Source of the DNA: CAZJLP01 sp964546955
GTDB lineage: Bacteria > Verrucomicrobiota > Verrucomicrobiia > Opitutales > Opitutaceae
Assembly: GCA_964546955.1 (NCBI GenBank)
Contig: CAZJLP010000012.1
Span: forward strand, 1 to 64,000
Length of the DNA stretch: 64,000 bases
Direction of reading: 5' to 3'
How positions within the stretch are numbered: position 1 is the first letter of the stretch; the number at the start of each line of letters is the position of its first letter. The notes under the pieces are model-generated. The model did not search any database and was not told the DNA's origin. It saw only the letters and a list, made by a program, of their open reading frames with translations. Made by a program: the position numbers and the translations under genes. Shown piece by piece: positions 54,975 through 62,052 of this stretch.

Positions 54975-55023
54975 GATCGGAGCGCGCACGCGCCTCGTGA
55001 CTCACCCTTTACCCTCAACCTAT

Positions 55024-56520
55024 ATGGCTAATACAAATCCCCCGATTGTTCCCCCCTCACCGTCTGTCGAGTTCGACCGACGGACGTTTGTCAAAACCGT
55101 GTCGATGGCCGGGCTGGGCCTCGCCGCGCTCGGTACTTCGTCGATTGTTTCCGCGGCAGAACCGGCGCGAAAAAAACGCTATGCGATCGTCGGCGTGGGC
55201 GCGCGGCACGGCATGTTCAAGAATGCCATCGAGAAGGACTACAAGGAGCACGCTGAGCTGGTAGCAATCTGCGACAAGAACCCGGGTCGGCTGGAACTCG
55301 CCCGTTCGAAATCCGAGCAAAACGGCGCGAAACCGCCCGCCGCGTATCGTGAAACCGAATTCGACAAGATGATCGCGGAAACGAAGCCCGACATTATCAT
55401 CGTGACGACCCCAGATGCCCAGCACCACGAGTACGTCATCCGGGCCATGGAGAAGGGTTGCGACACGATCACGGAAAAGCCGATGACGACCACGGCCGAG
55501 ACCTGCCAGCGGTTGATCGATGCGAAGAAGCGCACCGGGAAAAATCTCCGCGTCACCTTCAACTATCGCTATTCGCCGCCGCGCAGCCAGGTGAAAGACA
55601 TCCTGATGAGCGGCGAGATCGGCGACGTCCTGTCGGTCGATTTTCAGTGGCTGCTGAATACCACGCATGGCGCGGACTATTTTCGCCGCTGGCACAGCCA
55701 GAAGAAAATGTCGGGCGGCCTCATGATTCACAAGGCGACCCACCACTTCGACCTGGTGAACTGGTGGCTCAGCGCCCTGCCGGTGTCGGTCGTCGCCACG
55801 GGCAAGCGCGAGTTCTACACTCCGGCTACGGCCAAACGCATGGGCCTCGATAGCCACCATGAGCGCTGCCACACCTGCCCGGAGAAGCAGAAGTGCACGT
55901 TCTATCTCGATCTGGCCGCGAACCCCAATATCAAGGCGCTGTACCTCGACAATGAAAAGCACGACGGTTATTTCCGCGATCAGTGCGTGTGGCGGCCCGA
56001 AATCGACATTGAAGACACGATGAACGTCATCGTGGGCTACGACACCGGAGCCACGCTCAGCTACTCGCTGAATGCCTTCAATTCCTGGGAAGGCTACAAT
56101 ATCGCCTTCAACGGCACGAAAGGCCGACTCGAGCACACCATCGTCGAACAGATCTATATTAGTGGAACGGGGGCGGATCAGGCGGCCAGCGATCGGGTGT
56201 CCACGCGCGTGATTCCGCTCCGCGGCGGTGTTCGACAAGTCGAACCCTGGAGCGGCACGGGCGGCCACGGTGGCGGCGACAAGGTCATGCTCGACGATAT
56301 CTTCCTGCCGAATCCGCAACAGGACAAATATCTGCGGAATGCCGACGAACGTTCCGGAGCTTACTCCATTCTGATCGGCGTGGCCGCGAACAAATGCTTC
56401 CAAACGGGACAGCCGGTCAAGATTGGCGATCTGGTCAAGGGGCTGAATCGGCCCGACTACGCGCCCATGCCGGACAAGACCCTAAAAATTCCGATGCCGA
56501 AGAGGCCGGAAAAAGCGTAG
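55024..56520 (+). CDS. Gfo/Idh/MocA-family oxidoreductase with Tat signal
   Basis: The 498-residue NAD(P)-dependent dehydrogenase is probably exported folded with its cofactor: a twin-arginine signal DRRTFVKTVSMAGLGLAALG is at about 18-37. Seen: nucleotide-binding strand YAIVGVGARHG (a GxGxxx variant), VAICDKNPGR, IIIVTTPDAQHHEYVIRAMEKG, EKPMTTT with the conserved Lys, GGLMIHKATHHFDLVNWW with the catalytic-region His residues, and a Cys-bearing insert HERCHTCPEKQKC that might bind a metal. It sits between two homologous glycosidase-like genes, so it likely acts on sugars or sugar acids released by them. The ATG at 55024 was chosen; an upstream GTG at 54997 adds nine residues. Confidence 0.92.
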   Translation: MANTNPPIVPPSPSVEFDRRTFVKTVSMAGLGLAALGTSSIVSAAEPARKKRYAIVGVGARHGMFKNAIEKDYKEHAELVAICDKNPGRLELARSKSEQNGAKPPAAYRETEFDKMIAETKPDIIIVTTPDAQHHEYVIRAMEKGCDTITEKPMTTTAETCQRLIDAKKRTGKNLRVTFNYRYSPPRSQVKDILMSGEIGDVLSVDFQWLLNTTHGADYFRRWHSQKKMSGGLMIHKATHHFDLVNWWLSALPVSVVATGKREFYTPATAKRMGLDSHHERCHTCPEKQKCTFYLDLAANPNIKALYLDNEKHDGYFRDQCVWRPEIDIEDTMNVIVGYDTGATLSYSLNAFNSWEGYNIAFNGTKGRLEHTIVEQIYISGTGADQAASDRVSTRVIPLRGGVRQVEPWSGTGGHGGGDKVMLDDIFLPNPQQDKYLRNADERSGAYSILIGVAANKCFQTGQPVKIGDLVKGLNRPDYAPMPDKTLKIPMPKRPEKA

Positions 56521-56602
56521 AAACGGCGAGTGCGTTTCGGATCAGGGTGAAGACTGCAGATGATTGGGCCCGACCCGGTTGGGTCGGCCTCCATCTTGTT
56601 TG

Positions 56603-56688
56603 AGGTCAGGGCGAGGCTTCCGGACTCGCCGATTCAGTAAATATCAAGGTTGCTCAAGCACGGCGAGTCCGGAGGCCTCGCCCTACCA
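56603..56688. repeat. Family C inverted repeat, copy 2
   Basis: The left arm AGGGCGAGGCTTCCGGACTC (from 56608) and right arm 56661-56687 (CGGCGAGTCCGGAGGCCTCG, then CCCTACC) match the family at 36457. The spacer is about 30 bp. It lies between the oxidoreductase and the second glycosidase-like gene, both on the plus strand. Confidence 0.85.
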
Positions 56689-56719
56689 TCGATGTTAGGT
56701 TCGCATAACTGCTCACGTC

Positions 56720-58441
56720 ATGAAAACGTTTTTCGCTTTTCTCTGTTGTTTATCGCTCGCCGCCACCGCGACGGCACAGGCTCCCCAGGCAGCTAAGTCG
56801 CCGTTTTTGCTCAATGGTTGGCAGTTTCATGAATACAATATGCCGAAGTTGGAAGAGGCGGTGCGAAAGGCGCCCGAGTACGGGGTTAATTTCTTTATCT
56901 TCTCGCACAGCTTCTTTTGGTCGCCGGAAGGTTTTCTGGCGTCTTCGGACGACCTCGATCCCAAAAATCCTCCTGCTTACTTGAAGGATTTGAGGTTGGG
57001 GGACGAGTTCGAGCTTCACCCCGGCTGGCATTCGGACATGCGCAAGATCGGCGACATGGCGACGGAGCGGGGCATTCCGTACTATATCTGGCTGCATGAG
57101 TTCAATGATATGCCGAAGCGTTTTCTGAAGGACGGAGTGTTGAACATGGACGATCCCGGGCTTTTTCCTTTTCTCGAGGATCGGTACAACCGGCTCCTGA
57201 AAGTGATGCCGGGCACCGCGGGGTTCGTGCTGACGTTTCACGAGAGCGACTACCGGGTGTTTCGCAACACGCAGGTGTCGAGTGCGGCGGATGTCCCGGA
57301 GCGAATCTACCGCGTATCCAAATTTTTCTACGATTTCCTCAAGAAGCACAATAAGCAGCTCATCGTGCGAAATTTTTTCTACGAGCCGTTGGAGATGGAG
57401 TACTTCAAGAAGGCGCTCGACCGCTTGCCGGACGACATCATCTCGATGTGCAAGGACACGACGCATGAGTTTCACCCGTTCTACCCATGGGACCCCCAGC
57501 ATGGTCAGTCCGGAAAGAAGCGGCAGATCATCGAAATCGACATCGGCACGGAGAAGGCATGGTCCAACAACGGCGCGTATGCGCAGACGGACTACATTCG
57601 ACGCGTGGCGTTGCGGGCGCGGGAGAAGGGTCTGACCGGTTTGGTTTGCCGGGCGCGCCTGATTGGCGACAAGCCCTTCCAGGACTCGCACGAAGTGAAT
57701 CTTTATGCGTTTCAGCGGTTTCTGGCCAATCCCGATCTGACGGTGGATCAGGTGTTGCGGGAGTGGGCGGCCAAACGGTTTCCGGCCAAAGCGGCGCCGT
57801 TCGTCGCATCAGCCATGAAACGATCGGAATTCATCAACCACCATGGGCGCTGGCATCTCGAGAACTGGCTGACGAAAGGGATTGGTTCGGAGTGGGGCGA
57901 TTATCCCTATTACTACGGCCATGTGCTGGAGCGGGCTCGGTCGAAGTGGACCAATGACCCGGCCGATCGGGCTCTCGAGGAAAAGCTTTATCATCCCGAC
58001 GAGGAAACCTATCGGAAGCTGGTCGCGGAGAAGGACGAAGTGGTCTCACAGGTGCGGGCCTCGCAGGCGGATTTGCGCCAGGCCGCGCGTCACGCCACGG
58101 CGGAACAACTCGCGCCCTTGGTCGAGGATTTTCGCTTCCTCCAGGATGCTGCGCTGCTGCAGCGCGAGTGGATCCGAGCGTATTTCTCGATGAGGCGCTA
58201 CATGGATCGCCCTCAGGACGAGTATCGTCAGACGATGGAAGACGCGCTCAGGAAGTTGGAGCAGTACGAGAAAACCCCTGGCGTTTCTTACGGCCTGAAT
58301 GTCAGCAGCGGCCGCCGATACAACATCGACGCGTTTGTGCTGGAGATGCGCTGGCGAGTGGCCAATCGGGCCCGCGCCCTGGCGGAGGACGCGCGAATAC
58401 TCGAAGAAGTCAGGCGCAGGATCGATGTGACGAAGAATTGA
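56720..58441 (+). CDS. Secreted glycosidase-like protein (paralogue of the gene at 53030)
   Basis: The 573-residue protein has a signal peptide (AFLCCLSLAATATAQA). Motifs in order: FFIFSHSFFWSPEGF, YYIWLHEFNDMP, GFVLTFHESDYRVF, LIVRNFFYEPLEMEYF, MCKDTTHEFHPFYPWDP, IIEIDIGTEKAWSNN, LVCRARLIGD and DSHEVNLYAFQRF. The pattern of strand-end Glu, Asp and His residues indicates a barrel-type glycoside hydrolase, followed by a helical C-terminal part. The family was not identified with certainty. It shares architecture with the protein encoded at 53030 and lies after the Tat-exported oxidoreductase in the same direction. Confidence 0.65.
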   Translation: MKTFFAFLCCLSLAATATAQAPQAAKSPFLLNGWQFHEYNMPKLEEAVRKAPEYGVNFFIFSHSFFWSPEGFLASSDDLDPKNPPAYLKDLRLGDEFELHPGWHSDMRKIGDMATERGIPYYIWLHEFNDMPKRFLKDGVLNMDDPGLFPFLEDRYNRLLKVMPGTAGFVLTFHESDYRVFRNTQVSSAADVPERIYRVSKFFYDFLKKHNKQLIVRNFFYEPLEMEYFKKALDRLPDDIISMCKDTTHEFHPFYPWDPQHGQSGKKRQIIEIDIGTEKAWSNNGAYAQTDYIRRVALRAREKGLTGLVCRARLIGDKPFQDSHEVNLYAFQRFLANPDLTVDQVLREWAAKRFPAKAAPFVASAMKRSEFINHHGRWHLENWLTKGIGSEWGDYPYYYGHVLERARSKWTNDPADRALEEKLYHPDEETYRKLVAEKDEVVSQVRASQADLRQAARHATAEQLAPLVEDFRFLQDAALLQREWIRAYFSMRRYMDRPQDEYRQTMEDALRKLEQYEKTPGVSYGLNVSSGRRYNIDAFVLEMRWRVANRARALAEDARILEEVRRRIDVTKN

Positions 58442-58450
58442 TCCCGAGCG

Positions 58451-58732
58451 GTAGTAGCGAGTAGTGAGTAGCGCACGCGTAGGATTGAGGAAATCGTTCT
58501 CGTTCTACTCCTACTCGTTCTCCGTCCCGCGTCGTGTGATCGGTCACAACTCGAATGCGCGCCACGTGTGTTGTTGCTACGAACGATACCTTGCTTGCGA
58601 ATGGTATCGACCGAACTCTGCGCAACCTTGGGGACGAGAAGGAGCAGGAGTAAGAGAACGAGAACGATTATGAGTCGCGCGCCCTGCCGCTTCCGTATGC
58701 TCGCTACTCGCTACCCACTACTCGCTACTCGC
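58451..58732. repeat. Family G outer inverted repeat, enclosing a family A element
   Basis: GTAGTAGCGAGTAGTGAGTA at 58451 is the approximate reverse complement of the tract 58703-58732, which is made of GCTACTC units (7 bp). A family A element sits between the arms, so the 301 bp convergent gap is a nest of two inverted repeats. No gene was seen in it. Confidence 0.72.
58492..58669. repeat. Family A inverted repeat, copy 5
   Basis: The left arm 58492-58529 starts AATCGTTCTCGTTCTACTCC. The right arm 58630-58669 ends GTAAGAGAACGAGAACGATT. The left arm has lost three bases within one hexamer. The 100 bp centre includes TACGAACGATACCTTGC and CGAATGGTATCG, a weak inner palindrome. Confidence 0.85.
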
Positions 58733-58742
58733 TCGTACTGCC

Positions 58743-60293
58743 TTACGCTGTCAGTGGGCGGCCGAACGGGGCGGTCGTCGTCGACGTGGTCGACGCGACC
58801 GTGGCCGGGGCGGCGGCGGGGTTGGTGTCGCCGTTGCGTTCGTAATCCGAGGAAAGCGTGAAACGGAAGGTTGAACCGCGGCCGGGTTCGCTCTCCACCG
58901 AAATGGCGCCGCCCATCAGTTCGCACAGTCGCTTGGAGATGATGAGACCGAGGCCGGTGCCCCCGCGGCGGCGGGAGGCCGATGTATCGACCTGGCTGAA
59001 CGGACGAAAGAGCTGGGTGATCTTGTCGGCCGGAATGCCGATGCCGGTGTCGGTCACGGCGAAGAAAAGCCTCAATTCGCGGCGGTTCGTCGACTCGATA
59101 TTGGCGCCCCGTCCGCAGGAGAGGCTCACCGTGATGCCGCCGCGCTCCGTGAACTTGATGGCATTGCCGACCAGGTTGACGAGAATCTGACGGAGCCGGT
59201 TGGCGTCGCCGTTGACCATCTGCGGCACATCCGGGTCGATTTTCGCTTCGAGCGTGAGCCCGGCGGCGCGCGCCTTCGGCGTGAAGAAAGTGATGACCTC
59301 CTCGACGCCGCGACGCAGCGGGAAGGGGGAGTGATCGATATCGATCTTGCCGGCCTCGATTTTCGACATGTCGAGGATGTCGCTGATCAAGGCTTCGAGC
59401 GTCAGCCCGCTGGTGCCGATCATATCGATAAAACTGCGTTGTTCGGCGGTGAGAGGGGTTTCGCGCAAGAGTTTGGTGAAACCGATGACCCCATTGATCG
59501 GGGTACGGATTTCATGGCTCACGACCGCGAGGAATTCGCTCTTGGCTTTGTCCGCGGATTCGGCGGCCTCTTTGGCCTTGAGCAGCGCGGCTTCCGCTTC
59601 CTTGCGGACCGTGATGTCGTGTCCGACCGCTTGAAATTCCATTACGTTGCCTTCCGGATCCTTGATCGCGCGATGAGTCCAAAGATGCGTGATGCGATGA
59701 CCCTCGGCGGAAAGAAGCTCGTGTTCGAAGGCTGAATTTTCCGGCAGCTTGCCTTGAAAATCGCGGGCCGGAAAGCCGAGCTCATGCAGCGTGAAACGCT
59801 GGCCGATCAACTCTGGACGCTTTTTGCCGAAGAATCGCTGATAAGCGCCATTGACAAAGGTGAGTTTGCCGTCCGCTCGGTAGCGGCAGATCAAATCGAC
59901 CTGGTCTTCCACGATCGCGCGATAGCTCGCTTCGACCTTTTGCAGGGACTGCGCCATGCGCTCGATCTGCCTCGCCAACCCGATGACTTCATCGTGACTG
60001 TCTTCCAAGCTGATTTCGGGAAGGGTCGCATCCGGGTCGATTTCAGGCGCGATCTTGACCTTCGTGCGCGCGGTCGTCCCGATTTCACGGACTTGGTTGA
60101 TCAAGTTCCGGTCCCAAACGTACCCCGCTACGACGACCAGAATGCAGCCGATCAGCGACAAGCACAGCACGTAGTAAGACTGGCCTAATTTTTCCTGCAC
60201 CGCTTCCTGCGTGATGATCGTTCCCAAGGCCGCCAACAGCGAGAACGTCAGTAAAAAGATCAGGATCGTTTTCCTGCGCATTGGGTTGGGCAT
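58743..60293 (-). CDS. Membrane-bound PAS sensor histidine kinase
   Basis: The 516-residue protein has two N-terminal membrane helices (about 8-27 and 40-60) separated by only about a dozen residues, so there is almost no periplasmic sensor. Then a HAMP-like linker, a PAS domain (about 125-245, RYRADGKLTFVNGAYQRFFG), HisKA with VSHEIRTPINGVIG near 260, and an ATPase domain with NLVGNAIKF, DTGIGIP and GTGLGLIISKRL. There is no receiver domain, and no response regulator is encoded nearby. A signal is probably sensed in the cytoplasm or within the membrane. The start is ATG 60293; the open frame upstream begins with a TTG at 60329. Confidence 0.92.
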   Translation of the reverse strand: MPNPMRRKTILIFLLTFSLLAALGTIITQEAVQEKLGQSYYVLCLSLIGCILVVVAGYVWDRNLINQVREIGTTARTKVKIAPEIDPDATLPEISLEDSHDEVIGLARQIERMAQSLQKVEASYRAIVEDQVDLICRYRADGKLTFVNGAYQRFFGKKRPELIGQRFTLHELGFPARDFQGKLPENSAFEHELLSAEGHRITHLWTHRAIKDPEGNVMEFQAVGHDITVRKEAEAALLKAKEAAESADKAKSEFLAVVSHEIRTPINGVIGFTKLLRETPLTAEQRSFIDMIGTSGLTLEALISDILDMSKIEAGKIDIDHSPFPLRRGVEEVITFFTPKARAAGLTLEAKIDPDVPQMVNGDANRLRQILVNLVGNAIKFTERGGITVSLSCGRGANIESTNRRELRLFFAVTDTGIGIPADKITQLFRPFSQVDTSASRRRGGTGLGLIISKRLCELMGGAISVESEPGRGSTFRFTLSSDYERNGDTNPAAAPATVASTTSTTTAPFGRPLTA

Positions 60294-60446
60294 AAGAAGC
60301 AACTGATTTTTGCCATTGCGCCCTGGCAAAGTCCAAGGAAAAGGTGGCCGTTCTGGTTGTTAACGTTCTTTTTAGGAATTCAGTGGCTAACGCAAACGCG
60401 CGTATGTCGCTTGTTTTCGAGAAATTTTTTCCGCAAAGTCCGATTC

Positions 60447-61079
60447 ATGTTCAAAGCAGCGCTCTTGATTGGGGGTCTCTTCCTCGTCGCGGGGTCGGCA
60501 AGCTCCGTATCAGCCCAGGGTTACGGCTCTGATCTGGCAAATTTGCGGGAAGATGTGCGAGCCTTGGTAAAGACGGTCGGCGAGCTCAATCTTCGCCTCG
60601 AGCAGCTCGAGCGGGAAAATAGCGACCTCCGCGCGAAGAATCAGGGAGCCAGCCGCAGTTATGCCACGGTGGCGCAGTTGAACGAAGCGGTGGCGGACCT
60701 GAACAAGCTCATCAAGTCGTCCACGGCCGCCAACCAGAAGGAAATACTGCAGCAAGTCAGCGTCCAGATCGAGAAGCTGGTGAAACAAACCAACGCCAAC
60801 ATGGATGCGCTGGCCCGGAGCATGGGGGCTACGAGGGGCGGCGGAGCGGGGGGCGGTGACAAGCCTGCCGGCTCGCCGGTGAGCGCTGCCGTCACGTTTA
60901 GCGACGATTTTCCGACGACCGGGGTCGAGTACATCGTCGCGAAGAACGACACGCTGGCGGTGATCGCCAAAAAAACCGGCGCCAGGGAAAAAGACATTCG
61001 CAACGCGAACCGGATCGCAGATCCGTCGAAGTTGCAGGTTGGGCAGAAACTTTTTGTACCGCTCGCGGAGAAAAAATAA
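60447..61079 (+). CDS. Secreted coiled-coil protein with C-terminal LysM domain
   Basis: The 210-residue protein has a signal peptide (ALLIGGLFLVAGSASSVSA), a coiled coil at about 35-135 (LREDVRALVKTVGELNLRLE), a Gly-rich linker, and one LysM peptidoglycan-binding domain (about 163-206, YIVAKNDTLAVIAKKTGARE). It is likely periplasmic and bound to the cell wall. It sits 2 bp before parB, with which it is probably co-transcribed. The ATG at 60447 was chosen for the signal peptide. Confidence 0.88.
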   Translation: MFKAALLIGGLFLVAGSASSVSAQGYGSDLANLREDVRALVKTVGELNLRLEQLERENSDLRAKNQGASRSYATVAQLNEAVADLNKLIKSSTAANQKEILQQVSVQIEKLVKQTNANMDALARSMGATRGGGAGGGDKPAGSPVSAAVTFSDDFPTTGVEYIVAKNDTLAVIAKKTGAREKDIRNANRIADPSKLQVGQKLFVPLAEKK

Positions 61080-61081
61080 TC

Positions 61082-62050
61082 ATGGCTGCACCCAAATCTC
61101 GTCTCGGCCGAGGACTCGGCGGATTGATCTCGAACGCGACGCCGGCGGCGGTGAAGTCCGACGCGTCCGGCAAGTCTGGAGCCCCCTCCGGTTCGGCCTC
61201 AGGGACCGTGCCCGCGGCGTCGAACCCTAGCGTGGCGGCCGCTCCGGGGTTTCAGGAAATCGCGGTGCACGCGGTCGAGCCAAGTCCGTACCAGGCGCGG
61301 CGCGAGATCCCGCCCGAGCAGCTGAACGAGCTCGCCGAAAGCATCCGTTCGGAGGGATTGCTCCAGCCCATCGTGGTGCGCAAGCAGGGTGAAAAGTTTC
61401 AGTTGATCGCCGGTGAACGCCGCTGGCGCGCGTTCCAGCTGCTGAAGATCAAAACGATTCCGGCGCGGGTGGTGGAGGCGAGCAATGCCTCGTCCGCCGC
61501 TCTTGGCTTGATCGAGAATTTACAGCGCGAAGGATTGAATCCGGTCGAAGAAGCGTATGGCTACGCGAGTTTGATCCGCGACTTCGATCTTACGCAGGAA
61601 GCGGCGGCGGAGCGGGTGGGCAAGGGCAGGGCGAGCGTGGCCAATGCGCTGCGGCTGCTTTCGCTGGACGGGGAACTGCAGGGTTATCTCGCGAAAGGCC
61701 TGTTGAGCGTCGGCCATGCAAAGGTGCTGCTCGGGGTCGAGGAAAGCGCGCAGCGCGCGGTCTTGGCCCGTCGGATCATCGAGGAGGGACTCAGTGTTCG
61801 CGCGACGGAGAAACTGATTCAGGGCCACAAAGCGGGGGCCTCACCCGCGGCACCCATTGTGTCAGCGGGCGGCAGGTCGGTTCCTCCGTTGGAGTCGGCG
61901 GCGATTGCCAGTATTGAAAAGAAACTGACCTCCCATCTCGGCGCGCGCGTGGCGGTGCACCATTCGCCTAAACGCGGCAAAATCGTGATTGCCTATGCGG
62001 GCAATGAGGATTTGCAGCGCCTTCTGGAAAAACTGGGAGTGGAGGCCTAG
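61082..62050 (+). CDS. parB: Chromosome partitioning protein ParB
   Basis: The 322-residue CTP-dependent DNA clamp loads at parS sites and segregates the origin region with ParA. Seen: an N-terminal ParA-interacting tail (KSRLGRGLGGLIS), SPYQARREIPPEQLNEL, the CTP-binding motif GERRWRAFQLL, LIENLQREGLNPVEEA, and a helix-turn-helix (LTQEAAAERVGKGRASVANAL). It has chromosomal length and form. parA, normally just upstream, is not here; a LysM gene occupies that place. No parS-like TGTTTCACGTGAAACA was seen in the window. Confidence 0.95.
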   Translation: MAAPKSRLGRGLGGLISNATPAAVKSDASGKSGAPSGSASGTVPAASNPSVAAAPGFQEIAVHAVEPSPYQARREIPPEQLNELAESIRSEGLLQPIVVRKQGEKFQLIAGERRWRAFQLLKIKTIPARVVEASNASSAALGLIENLQREGLNPVEEAYGYASLIRDFDLTQEAAAERVGKGRASVANALRLLSLDGELQGYLAKGLLSVGHAKVLLGVEESAQRAVLARRIIEEGLSVRATEKLIQGHKAGASPAAPIVSAGGRSVPPLESAAIASIEKKLTSHLGARVAVHHSPKRGKIVIAYAGNEDLQRLLEKLGVEA

Positions 62051-62052
62051 CT

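Noticed and set aside
14638..58732. CRISPR arrays
   Set aside because: The repeats are inverted pairs with degenerate units and lack regularly spaced identical direct repeats; no cas gene is present.
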